Below are positions 1 to 6,183 of a stretch of DNA of 7,979 nt, in pieces (positions within the stretch are counted from its first letter, which is position 1; each line of letters begins with the position of its first letter). Under the pieces are notes generated by a model. That model saw only the letters and a list, made by a program, of their open reading frames with translations, had not been told where the DNA came from and searched no databases. Made by a program: the position numbers and the translations under genes. The DNA lies in assembly GCA_033764265.1 (NCBI GenBank), contig JANRJB010000015.1, positions 1 through 7,979 on the forward strand, in the 5' to 3' direction. The DNA comes from VGEM01 sp033764265 (GTDB lineage: Bacteria > Pseudomonadota > Alphaproteobacteria > Rhodospirillales > Rhodospirillaceae).

Positions 1-1159
1 AGGTCAGGATCAGCACGACGCGGTCGCCGACCGGGGCGCTCATCAGGTGCAGGAAGCGCGGCACGTCGGCCATGTTCCAGGCCACCACCACCAGCACGGC
101 GGCCAGCGCGGCCAACGGCACGAAGGCCAACAGCGGCGCCAGCGCCAGCATGAAGACCAGCAGGAACACCGCGTGGAACATGCCGGCCAGCGGCGTGCGC
201 GCGCCGGCGCGGATGTTGGTGGCGGTGCGGGCGATGGCGCCGGTGGCGGGCATGCCGCCGAACAGGGCCGCGGCGGTGTTGGCCACGCCCTGAGCCACCA
301 GCTCGGCGTTGGAGCGATGCCGCCGACCGGTCATGCCGTCGGCGACCATGGCCGACAGCAGCGACTCAACGCCCGCCAGGAACGCGATGGTCAGCGCGCT
401 CGGCGCCAGCTCGCGCAGCCGGTCGAGGCTGACCTCGGGCCAGGCCGGCGCGGGCAGGGCGCTGGGGATGCCGCCGAAGGCGCTGCCGATGGTGTCGATG
501 TCGAGCCCGAGGATCAGAGCGAGACAAGAGGCGGCGACGACGGCGAACAGGAACCCCGGCAGGCGCGGCGCGAACCGGCGGATGATCAGAATCACCGCCA
601 GCGCCAGCGCCGACAGCGCGCACGCCGCCAGGTTGAGTGTGTCGCGCGTGGCCCAGAAGGCGCCCCACTTTTCGGCCACCGCGGCCGGCACCTCGGGCAG
701 CGACAGGCCGAGCAGGTCCTTGACCTGGCTCGAGAAGATGATGACGGCGATGCCGGCGGTGAAACCGGTCACGACCGGCTCGGGGATGTACTTGATCCAC
801 ACACCGACCCGCAGCCAGCCGGCGGCAATCAGGATCACGCCGGCCATCAGTGTCGCCAGCACCAGGCCGTCGTAGCCGTGGGCGGCGATGGTGTTGGCCA
901 CCACCACCACGAACGCGCCGGTGGGCCCGCCGATCTGCACCCGGCTGCCGCCCAGGGCCGAAATCAGGAAACCCGCCACCACGGCGGTCACCAGGCCCTT
1001 GTCGGGCGTTGCGCCCGAGGCGATGCCGAGCGCCATGGCCAGCGGCAGGGCGACGATCGCCACCGTCAGGCCGGCGACCGCGTCGGCGCGCAGGTCGGCG
1101 AGGCCGTAGCCTTCCCTCAGCGCGGCGATCAGCTTGGGTTCGAACTGGCGCCAGGACAT
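1..1159 (-). CDS. SulP family inorganic anion transporter, 3' end cut by window edge
   Basis: Inner-membrane carrier of the SulP/SLC26 family, whose bacterial members move sulfate, bicarbonate or dicarboxylates; the substrate here cannot be told. The 386 visible residues start MSWRQFEPKLIAALREGYGL. They carry the family signatures PLAMALGIASG (about 39-49), GGSRVQIGGPTGAF (70-83), YIPEPVVTGFTAGIA (124-138) and GVESLLSAMVADGMTGRRH (263-281), followed by GGMPATGAIARTATN (301-315). Many hydrophobic helices are visible and no frame break was found. The last membrane helices and the cytoplasmic STAS domain expected in this family lie beyond the left edge. The ATG at 1159 puts the N-terminus where family members begin, but no clear ribosome binding site precedes it. 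It lies 46 bases downstream of the SDR gene ending at 1206 on the same strand, so it is probably the last gene seen of that operon. Family call is firm; substrate unknown. Confidence 0.93.
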   Translation of the reverse strand, partial: MSWRQFEPKLIAALREGYGLADLRADAVAGLTVAIVALPLAMALGIASGATPDKGLVTAVVAGFLISALGGSRVQIGGPTGAFVVVVANTIAAHGYDGLVLATLMAGVILIAAGWLRVGVWIKYIPEPVVTGFTAGIAVIIFSSQVKDLLGLSLPEVPAAVAEKWGAFWATRDTLNLAACALSALALAVILIIRRFAPRLPGFLFAVVAASCLALILGLDIDTIGSAFGGIPSALPAPAWPEVSLDRLRELAPSALTIAFLAGVESLLSAMVADGMTGRRHRSNAELVAQGVANTAAALFGGMPATGAIARTATNIRAGARTPLAGMFHAVFLLVFMLALAPLLAFVPLAALAAVLVVVAWNMADVPRFLHLMSAPVGDRVVLILT

Positions 1160-1205
1160 GACGCGCGCAGTCTACGCCGGAACGCGCGCCAAGACTTGAG
1201 CCAGA

Positions 1206-2027
1206 TCAGGCTGCTTCCAACTCCGGAATCGGCGCTGGCTTCACGAACAGCGCCTTCAGGAAGCGCCCCGCCGCGCCCGCGCCGGTCAGCCAGGCGATCT
1301 TGGCGCCGTGGCGGGAATTGGCCAGCACGCGCTCGGCCAGCCAGGCGGTGACGGTGTCCACGTCGTTGGCCAGGATGCGGTAGATGCGCTTGGTCTTGGC
1401 CCAGCGTTCGGGCGGCAGGTCGTCCTTCGCCTTGAGCAGCATGTCGGTGACAACGATGCCGGGGCTCATGAAGCCCACCAGGATGTCGCCGCCGCGGGTC
1501 TCCTTGATCAGGCATTTCGTAAAATAGGTCAGCCCGAACTTGCTTGCGCCATAGATGCTCATGCCCGGGCGCTTTGTGCCGTCAGAGCCGAAGCCCTCGA
1601 AGTTGTAGATGGCGCCGCGGCGGCCGTTCACCGGGTCCTGCCGGGCCATGCCGTTCAGCGCCGCGCGGCAACACAGCATGGTGCCGACCAGGTTGGTGCG
1701 CGGCACCGACATGATTTCACCCGGCACCAGCTCGGTCACCGGGCGCATGGTGTTGATGGCCCCGGCATTGTTGATCCAGATGTCGATGCGGCCCAGGGCG
1801 GCTGTCGCCGTGGTCCACAGCGCCTCGACCTGGACAGCGTCGGTCACGTCGCAGGCGGCGGCCACCGCGCGCGCCCCGCCCGTCGCTTGGGATTGCAATT
1901 CCGCCGCGGCGGTTTGGGCGGCGGCCAGACTGCGCCCGCACACCACCACGTTCTGCCCGCGCTTCAGGAACTGTAGCGCCAGGCCGCGGCCGATGCCGCG
2001 GGTCGATCCGGTGACGACGATATTCAT
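1206..2027 (-). CDS. SDR family NAD(P)-dependent oxidoreductase, NYC1/NOL-like (paralogue 1)
   Basis: A 273-residue cytosolic short-chain dehydrogenase/reductase with a Rossmann fold. Visible motifs are the cofactor loop TGSTRGIG (6-13), GRS after beta-2 (31-33), CDVTD (59-63), IDIWINNAG (81-89), Asn112 in TNLVGT, Tyr159-x3-Lys163 (YGASK) and MSPGIVVTD (187-195). The loop before the tyrosine reads YNFEGFGSDG; its Ser148 is 11 residues before Tyr159, not the classical 13. This loop, the IWINNAG stretch and the C-terminal WLxxRVL segment resemble plant chlorophyll b reductases NYC1/NOL. The start at 2027 aligns with the paralogues; the reading frame stays open upstream, but that extension only covers the preceding gene. 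Its ATG overlaps the TGA of the upstream SDR (ATGA), pointing to translational coupling, and its own ribosome binding site is weak. Substrate unknown; cofactor preference not resolved. Confidence 0.93.
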   Translation of the reverse strand: MNIVVTGSTRGIGRGLALQFLKRGQNVVVCGRSLAAAQTAAAELQSQATGGARAVAAACDVTDAVQVEALWTTATAALGRIDIWINNAGAINTMRPVTELVPGEIMSVPRTNLVGTMLCCRAALNGMARQDPVNGRRGAIYNFEGFGSDGTKRPGMSIYGASKFGLTYFTKCLIKETRGGDILVGFMSPGIVVTDMLLKAKDDLPPERWAKTKRIYRILANDVDTVTAWLAERVLANSRHGAKIAWLTGAGAAGRFLKALFVKPAPIPELEAA

Positions 2028-2839
2028 GTGGACGCCCGCAGCTCCGGGAAGCGCTCGCCGGGCGGGCTGATGCGCGACTTCAGGAACCGCCACAGCGATT
2101 TGCGCGGCGTCAGCCAGGCGATGCGCGCGCCGTGCCGGGTGTTGGCCAACGCCTGGTCCGCCAGCCATGGCGTCACGGTCTCGACCCGATCGGCCAGAAT
2201 GTTGAACACCTTGATCACGAAATCCCAGGCCTGGGGCGGCATTTTGCCCTTGTCGCGCAGCGACAGGTCGGTGATGACGATGCCGGGGCTCATCAGGCCC
2301 ACCAGCACCGGGCCGCCCTTGGTTTCGCGCTCGAGACACTTATTGAAGTACGTAATGGCGTTCTTGGTCGCGCCGTACAGGCTGATGCCGCGCTGGCGCC
2401 GGCCGTTGGAGCCGAAACCCTCGAAGTTGTAGAGCGCGCCGGACCCTTGGCTCTGCATCCCGGCCAGCGCCACACGGCTGCCGAACATGGTGCCGAGCAG
2501 GTTGGCGCGGATCACGGCCTCCACTTCCGCCTGCGGCAGCTTGCCGATGGGAAAGCGGGTATTGGACAGGCCGGCGTTGTTGATCCAGATGTCGACCCGG
2601 CCGAAGGAATCGACCGCGCGGGCCCACAAGGCCTGCACCTGCGCCAGGTCGGTCACATCGCAGGTCTGGCCGACCACTTTTGCGCCGGCCGCGGCGATGG
2701 CTTGCACCTCGGCCACGGCGGCATCGAGGCCGCTGCGGCCGCTGACCACGACGTTGTGGCCGCGCCTGGCGAACTCCCGTGCCAGGCCCTTGCCGATCCC
2801 CTTGGTGGACCCGGTGATCACCACCGTCTTGCCGCTCAT
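2024..2839 (-). CDS. SDR family NAD(P)-dependent oxidoreductase, NYC1/NOL-like (paralogue 2)
   Basis: A 271-residue short-chain dehydrogenase/reductase and first gene of the minus-strand run. Motifs: TGSTKGIG (9-16), SGRS (33-36), CDVTD (60-64), VDIWINNAG (82-90), Asn113 in RANLLGT, YNFEGFGSNG with Ser144, Tyr155-x3-Lys159 (YGATK) and MSPGIVITD (183-191). The Ser-to-Tyr distance is 11 residues, as in the neighbouring copies. The C-terminus (PWLADQALANTRHGARIAWL) matches the conserved tail of the other copies, and the ending PELRAST parallels PELEAA in the next gene, suggesting these two arose by duplication. ATG 2839 was chosen because GGAGGGG lies 6 bases upstream and because it aligns with the paralogues; the frame stays open about 35 codons further upstream, with unconvincing sequence. 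It overlaps the next SDR by four bases. Substrate unknown. Confidence 0.94.
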   Translation of the reverse strand: MSGKTVVITGSTKGIGKGLAREFARRGHNVVVSGRSGLDAAVAEVQAIAAAGAKVVGQTCDVTDLAQVQALWARAVDSFGRVDIWINNAGLSNTRFPIGKLPQAEVEAVIRANLLGTMFGSRVALAGMQSQGSGALYNFEGFGSNGRRQRGISLYGATKNAITYFNKCLERETKGGPVLVGLMSPGIVITDLSLRDKGKMPPQAWDFVIKVFNILADRVETVTPWLADQALANTRHGARIAWLTPRKSLWRFLKSRISPPGERFPELRAST

Positions 2840-2845
2840 CGCGCG

Positions 2846-2852
2846 CCCCTCC
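2846..2852 (-). promoter_or_regulatory. Strong ribosome binding site for the SDR starting at 2839
   Basis: Read on the minus strand this is GGAGGGG, followed by six bases and the ATG at 2839. It is the clearest Shine-Dalgarno in the minus-strand run and decides the start against the open extension further upstream. Confidence 0.7.
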
Positions 2853-2863
2853 GCTGTGCGCCG

Positions 2864-2893
2864 ATTATGCGGCCGGCGCGCGCGGCGGGGCAA
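2864..2893 (-). promoter_or_regulatory. Candidate sigma-70-type promoter for the SDR-SDR-sulP run
   Basis: On the minus strand, TTGCCC (2893-2888) is separated by 18 bases from CATAAT (2869-2864), which matches five of six bases of the TATAAT -10 box. A transcript would start near 2857 and leave a short leader holding the GGAGGGG ribosome binding site. The -35 matches only four of six bases, and in DNA this GC-rich consensus scoring is weak evidence. Confidence 0.3.
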
Positions 2894-2896
2894 CGC

Positions 2897-2915
2897 CCGC
2901 GCCGTATCGGCGCGG
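2897..2915. repeat. 8-bp perfect inverted repeat in the divergent SDR gap
   Basis: CCGCGCCG-TAT-CGGCGCGG, a perfect eight-base palindrome with a three-base centre. It lies between the two divergent SDR starts (2839 and 2989), next to the candidate minus-strand promoter. It could be an operator or a small hairpin. The arms are pure G and C, so chance in this composition is a real possibility. Confidence 0.3.
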
Positions 2916-2988
2916 CTTTGCCCGCGTGTCGGATTGGTCCACAATGCCGGTTGATGCCGGCCGCGCGCACCGTGAGTTTTGTGGCGTC

Positions 2989-4320
2989 ATGAAATCCATC
3001 GTCATCACCGGCTCGACCAAAGGAATCGGCTTCGGCTACGCCGCCGAATTCCTGAAGCGCGGCCACAACGTTTGCATCGCCGGGCGCAGCCAGGCCGATG
3101 TGGACACGGCGCTCGGCAAACTGACGACCCAGGCAGCACACGGCGCGCGCGCCATCGGCCGTGTCTGCGACGTGACCCAGGTCGACCAGGTCCAGGCATT
3201 GTGGGAGGCCGCGCACCGCGACTTCGGCGCGGTCGACATCTGGGTCAACAACGCCGGCTTCGCCCGCTCCGGCCCGCCGTTCATGGGCCTGACCCCGGAC
3301 GAACTGCGCGCCATGGTCGACACCAACGTAATCGGCACGATCAACGGCAGTCAGGTCGCGGTGCGGGGCATGCAGGCGCAGGGCCACGGCCACATCTTCA
3401 ATACGCTCGGCGGCGGCTCCGACGGGCGCGTGGTGCCGGGCATGATCGGCTATTCCACAACCAAGCGCGCGGTGAAGTACTTCACCGCATGCATGGCCGA
3501 CGAACTGAAGGGGTCGACCGTCAAGGTCGGCGCCATCAGTCCGGGCATCAACGTCAGCGACGGCATGATCCGCGAGCTGATGGCGCTGCCGCCGGCCGAA
3601 CGCAAGAAGGCAATGTGGCCGATCAACGTGCTGGGCGATCACGTCGAGACCACCACGCCCTGGATCGTGGACCGCGTCCTGGCCGACGTCGCTGCTGGGG
3701 CTTCGGGCACCCGCATCGTCTGGATGACCGGGGCCAAGGTGATGGGCCGGTTCCTGGGCACGCTGGTGAGAAAGCGCGACGTGATGTCGCGCTACGGCGT
3801 GCCGACGGCGTCAAACCCTGATTCCCTTGCGCGTTCGCCGCAGGGCAAAAAAATCCCGCAACCGTGTCGATTTGACCCGCCGCTGTCCGTCATGATGACG
3901 GAGACGCAAGCTTATCGGGCGGGCGCATCCATATCATCAATCCAACAAGGGAGTTTTCAGATGCCGCAGTTCATGGTGATTGCCCGCGACCAGGGGTTCG
4001 GTTCGGCGATGAGTCCGGCCGAGATGCAAGCGATCCTGGCGAAGTACATGGCGTGGGGCCAGGCCTTGGCCGCCAGGGGCAAGCTGGTCACCGGCAACAA
4101 GCTGAAGGACGGCGAAGGCCGGGTGGTCGGTACGGCCGGCGGCCGGGCCGGCAAGGCGGGCGCGCTCGTCACCGACGGGCCCTATGCCGAAAGCAAGGAG
4201 GTGCTGGGCGGCTATTGGATTCTCGAGGCGGCCACCTACGACGAAGCGGTCGCGCTGGTGTCGGACTCGCCGCACATCCAGTTCGGCACGCTGGAAGTGC
4301 GGGCGGTCGAGACCATGTAG
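2989..4320 (+). CDS. SDR family oxidoreductase, NYC1/NOL-like (paralogue 3), open in frame into the YCII domain
   Basis: The first about 275 residues are a complete short-chain dehydrogenase/reductase: TGSTKGIG (7-14), GRS (32-34), CDVTQ (60-64), VDIWVNNAG (82-90), Asn113 in DTNVIGT, FNTLGGGSDG with Ser144, Tyr155-x3-Lys159 (YSTTK) and ISPGINVSD (183-191). The paralogues stop at 271 and 273 residues, but no stop occurs here. The frame runs about 49 further residues of low-quality sequence (about 3815-3960) and then into the YCII domain, giving 443 residues if translated through. A TGA lies one frame away at 3819-3821; a one-base insertion just before it would end the protein where relatives end. 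Either a stop was lost, a base was lost in the genome or assembly, or the chain is a real fusion. ATG 2989 aligns with the paralogues; GTG 2926 and ATG 2944 are in-frame alternatives. Its ribosome binding site is weak. It is divergent from the SDR at 2839. Confidence 0.85.
   Translation: MKSIVITGSTKGIGFGYAAEFLKRGHNVCIAGRSQADVDTALGKLTTQAAHGARAIGRVCDVTQVDQVQALWEAAHRDFGAVDIWVNNAGFARSGPPFMGLTPDELRAMVDTNVIGTINGSQVAVRGMQAQGHGHIFNTLGGGSDGRVVPGMIGYSTTKRAVKYFTACMADELKGSTVKVGAISPGINVSDGMIRELMALPPAERKKAMWPINVLGDHVETTTPWIVDRVLADVAAGASGTRIVWMTGAKVMGRFLGTLVRKRDVMSRYGVPTASNPDSLARSPQGKKIPQPCRFDPPLSVMMTETQAYRAGASISSIQQGSFQMPQFMVIARDQGFGSAMSPAEMQAILAKYMAWGQALAARGKLVTGNKLKDGEGRVVGTAGGRAGKAGALVTDGPYAESKEVLGGYWILEAATYDEAVALVSDSPHIQFGTLEVRAVETM
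3865..3891 (+). promoter_or_regulatory. Candidate ECF42-dependent promoter for the YCII-sigma unit
   Basis: TGTCGA (3865-3870), a 17-base spacer and CGTC (3888-3891). As I recall it, the ECF42 promoter consensus has TGTCGA at -35 and CG(A/T)C at -10, and these sigma factors control their own linked YCII/DGPF genes. The site is about 70 bases upstream of the YCII start and just ahead of an ECF42-type gene, which is where an autoregulatory promoter should be. It lies inside the open extension of the third SDR, arguing that this stretch is really intergenic. Confidence 0.6.
3947..3953 (+). promoter_or_regulatory. Ribosome binding site of the YCII gene
   Basis: AAGGGAG is followed by seven bases (TTTTCAG) and the ATG at 3961. 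This is one of the best Shine-Dalgarno sequences in the window, and it supports independent translation of the YCII protein although the frame is open from the SDR upstream. Confidence 0.75.
3961..4320 (+). CDS. YCII/DGPF-domain protein linked to an ECF42 sigma factor
   Basis: A 119-residue protein of the YCII-related (DGPF) family. The typical block TDGPYAESKEVLGGYWILEA spans residues 71-90 and is followed by the alpha-helical TYDEAVALVSD and a C-terminal HIQFGTLEVRAVE (105-117), where family members commonly read H-x-Q-x-G-x-x-EVRP. The fold is a small ferredoxin-like barrel; the biochemical role is not established, and genes of this kind are the usual partners and targets of ECF42 sigma factors. 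The start has its own ribosome binding site and a candidate ECF42 promoter upstream. The TAG at 4318 lies 22 bases before the sigma factor start, so the two are probably co-transcribed. The same frame is open from the third SDR, so a gene finder could report one long fusion; I regard this domain as a separate gene. Confidence 0.88.
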   Translation: MPQFMVIARDQGFGSAMSPAEMQAILAKYMAWGQALAARGKLVTGNKLKDGEGRVVGTAGGRAGKAGALVTDGPYAESKEVLGGYWILEAATYDEAVALVSDSPHIQFGTLEVRAVETM

Positions 4321-4342
4321 GCGGGCGGCCGCGGTGCCGGAC

Positions 4343-5623
4343 ATGATCGCACTTCGCGGCGATGCGGGAATTGGCGGCTCGGTGGGCGGCCCGGTGGGCG
4401 GCCTGGTGGACGATCTGTTCCGCCGGGCCGCCGGCCGCATGGTGTCGCGGCTGGCCCGCGTGCTCGGTCCCGGCCGGCTCGATCTCGCCGAGGACGCCGT
4501 CCAGGACGCGCTGATCCGCGCCCTGCAGCGCTGGCCGTACACGGGTGTGCCCGACCGGCCCGAGGCGTGGCTGTTCACCGTGGCGCGCAACGCCGCGCGC
4601 GACCGGTTGCGGCGCGCGGAGACAGGCGCCGAAATGTACGCTGAACTCGCGCGGCTCAACGAAGCGCCGCCGGAGCCGCCGGCCGACGCGAGCGTCGACG
4701 ACGAGCTGGCGATGATGTTCATGTGCTGCCACCCCGACCTGCCGCACGCCGCCCGCGTGGCGCTGACGCTGAAGACCGTCGGTGGCCTGAGCGTGGACGA
4801 AATCGCCGCGGCCTTTCTGGTCGAACCCGCGACCGTCGCCCAGCGGCTGGTGCGCGCCAAGCGGCAGATCGCCGACCGGCGGCTGGCGTTGGCTGTGCCC
4901 GAGGCCCGCGAGCTTCCGTCGCGCCTGTTGGCGCTGCTCGACGCGATCTACCTGATGTTCAACGAGGGTTATGGCGCCCACGGCGGCGAGAACCTGGTGC
5001 GCGTCGATCTATGCGCCGAGGCAATCCGGCTGGCGCGCTTGCTGACCGCCGAACCCCGCACCGACCGGCCCGATGTGCGCGCGGTGTTGGCCCTGATGCT
5101 GTTCAACGCCGCGCGGCTGCCGGCGCGGATCGATTCGGCCGGCGATCTGACCCTGCTGGCCGACCAGGATCGCGCGCGGTGGGACCAACGCCTGCTGAGC
5201 GAGGCGTTCCGTCAGTTCGAGGCGTCACTGTCGGGGGCGGAGAAATCCCCGTTCCATGTGGAAGCGGCAATCGCGTCGGTCCACGCCGCCGCGCCCACCT
5301 ATGCCGATACCGACTGGCCGGCGATCCTGTCGCTGTACGACGAGCTTGCCGCCCTGAGGCCGTCGCCGGTGGTGGCGCTGAACCGGGCCATCGCGCTCGC
5401 CCATGTGGATGGCCCGCGCGCCGGCCTGGCGGCCCTGGATGCGCTCGACCGCGATGGCGCGCTCGACGCCTACCACCTGCTGCCGGCGGCGCAGGGTGCG
5501 CTGTGGCTCGAACTGGCTGAGTCCGCCCGTGCCGCGCAATGCTTCGCCCGCGCGCTGACGCGGCCCTGTTCGGCGCCCGAACGGCGCTTCCTGATGCGCC
5601 GGCAGGCGGAATGCAAGGCGTGA
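4343..5623 (+). CDS. RNA polymerase sigma factor, ECF42 type with C-terminal TPR-like extension
   Basis: A 426-residue extracytoplasmic-function sigma factor. Region 2 spans about 24-92 (LAEDAVQDALIRALQRWP, then PEAWLFTVARNAARDRLRR). Region 4 spans about 119-180 (DDELAMMFMCCHPDL, VALTLKTVGGLSVDEIAAAF and the helix-turn-helix end VAQRLVRAKRQI). The long C-terminal part (190-426) carries ECF42 marks: LLALLDAIYLMFNEGYGA, ALMLFNAARLPAR, HVEAAIASVHAAAPTYADTDW and a TPR-like end around VVALNRAIAL. This group has no cognate anti-sigma factor; the extension is thought to control activity. None is encoded nearby here. ATG 4343 is the chosen start, 22 bases after the YCII stop; GTG 4334 is an in-frame alternative, and neither has a strong ribosome binding site. 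It probably recognises the TGTCGA-N17-CGTC site at 3865 and drives its own unit. The inducing signal is unknown. Confidence 0.94.
   Translation: MIALRGDAGIGGSVGGPVGGLVDDLFRRAAGRMVSRLARVLGPGRLDLAEDAVQDALIRALQRWPYTGVPDRPEAWLFTVARNAARDRLRRAETGAEMYAELARLNEAPPEPPADASVDDELAMMFMCCHPDLPHAARVALTLKTVGGLSVDEIAAAFLVEPATVAQRLVRAKRQIADRRLALAVPEARELPSRLLALLDAIYLMFNEGYGAHGGENLVRVDLCAEAIRLARLLTAEPRTDRPDVRAVLALMLFNAARLPARIDSAGDLTLLADQDRARWDQRLLSEAFRQFEASLSGAEKSPFHVEAAIASVHAAAPTYADTDWPAILSLYDELAALRPSPVVALNRAIALAHVDGPRAGLAALDALDRDGALDAYHLLPAAQGALWLELAESARAAQCFARALTRPCSAPERRFLMRRQAECKA
4373..4408 (+). repeat. Three tandem 12-bp repeats in the sigma factor N-terminus
   Basis: GGCGGCTCGGTG, GGCGGCCCGGTG and GGCGGCCTGGTG follow one another exactly in phase and encode three GG(S/P/L)V units at residues 11-22, just before region 2. 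The unit length is a multiple of three, so copy changes keep the frame. This is probably replication slippage in a flexible N-terminal tail with no known function. Confidence 0.75.
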
Positions 5624-5643
5624 ACGGTTGGGCGACAACTGTC

Positions 5644-5928
5644 TCAAGGGCCCCGGCGCGCAGCGTGATAGATTCGAAGAATCTGAATTTCATGCGTCGC
5701 ATCACGGACGCCGTAAATGACAAGATAAGGCGTGCCGCTCAAGACCAGTTCCCGTTCTCCAAGAACGCGCCGGCTTGGATGCCCCAATCTCGGTTGTTCG
5801 GCCAGAAGCTCGATCGCGCTTTGAACTCGCTCAGCGATTCGCCGGGCCGCCAAAGGATTGTCTTGAGCGATGTGCTGAACGATGTCGAGAATGTCGGATC
5901 GCGCCGAAGGCGACCAAACAATTCTCAC
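5644..5928 (-). CDS. RelE/ParE family toxin
   Basis: A 94-residue toxin of the RelE/ParE superfamily. It shows the family order: W-S-P-S-A-R-S-D at the N-terminus (5-12), two helices (13-46, including IVQHIAQDNPLAARRIAERV), the PRLGHPSRRV turn (46-55), RELVLSGTPYLVIYGV strands (59-74) and the C-terminal IQILRIYHAARRGP (81-94). ParE members poison DNA gyrase, whereas RelE members cleave mRNA on the ribosome. The GTPYxVxY strand and HAARRxP end look more ParE-like, but the target cannot be fixed from sequence. The GTG start at 5928 overlaps the antitoxin TGA by four bases (GTGA), the usual coupling in such pairs, and no clear ribosome binding site of its own is seen. It is convergent with the sigma factor, whose stop is 20 bases away. 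Intact, no frame break. Confidence 0.9.
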   Translation of the reverse strand: MRIVWSPSARSDILDIVQHIAQDNPLAARRIAERVQSAIELLAEQPRLGHPSRRVLGERELVLSGTPYLVIYGVRDATHEIQILRIYHAARRGP

Positions 5929-6167
5929 GAAGTTGCCCGGTCGATCATTCGTTGAATTTCTGCCATCACCTCGGCGTGCGGAACGCCGCCACCGGCATCG
6001 AGTTCGCGTTGCGCCGCCTTGATGCCTTCAACCTGCCACTCGTAAAGCTCCAAGTAGCGCTCGACGGCCGCGTTCAAGTGTTCTTCCGACGAGATGCTTG
6101 ATGTCGCCGCGACCTGCTCAAGTCTTTGCGATACGGACTCTTGGAGGCGATACGTTCTTGCGTTCAT
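5925..6167 (-). CDS. ParD/CopG-type ribbon-helix-helix antitoxin
   Basis: An 80-residue antitoxin upstream of and overlapping the toxin. The N-terminal TYRLQESVSQRLEQVAATSS (5-24) fits the beta strand and first helix of a ribbon-helix-helix DNA-binding domain, and SSEEHLNAAVERYLELYEWQ (26-45) fits the second helix and beyond. The tail VEGIKAAQRELDAGGGVPHAEVMAEI (46-71) matches the G-x-A-x-x-x-x-DAG-x-x-VPHxEV end common in antitoxins paired with ParE-like toxins. By family it neutralises the toxin and represses its own promoter as a dimer. The ATG at 6167 places MNARTYRL at the expected start; a TTG at 6197 is in frame but unlikely. The gene and its promoter region are less GC-rich than the rest of the window, consistent with a mobile, acquired module. 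Confidence 0.87.
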   Translation of the reverse strand: MNARTYRLQESVSQRLEQVAATSSISSEEHLNAAVERYLELYEWQVEGIKAAQRELDAGGGVPHAEVMAEIQRMIDRATS

Positions 6168-6183
6168 GACGGTGCAACCCAAA

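Noticed and set aside
47..1351. Long open frame on the plus strand opposite the SulP gene
   Set aside because: The translation is rich in G, H, R, Q and A with no domain sense, and is a GC-rich antisense shadow; the minus strand gives a clear SulP protein.
2028..2339. N-terminal extension of the first SDR by about 104 codons
   Set aside because: It only re-reads the preceding SDR gene out of frame; MNIVVTGSTRGIG at 2027 aligns with the paralogues and has the ATGA overlap.
2840..2944. 35-codon N-terminal extension of the second SDR
   Set aside because: Arginine-rich, non-homologous sequence in the divergent gap; the ATG at 2839 has a strong ribosome binding site.
2836..3642. Minus-strand open frame opposite the third SDR
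   Set aside because: Histidine-, alanine- and arginine-rich shadow; the plus strand has the full SDR motif set.
3847..3853. Run of seven A as a programmed frameshift site
   Set aside because: It lies after the natural SDR end and in the probable intergenic stretch; no pseudoknot-like structure or useful alternative frame follows.
3937..4860. Minus-strand open frame opposite YCII and the sigma factor
   Set aside because: Low-complexity Ser/Arg/Ala translation covering two clearly supported plus-strand genes.
5624..5643. Bidirectional terminator between the convergent sigma factor and toxin genes
   Set aside because: The 20-base gap shows no stable hairpin followed by a T-run on either strand.
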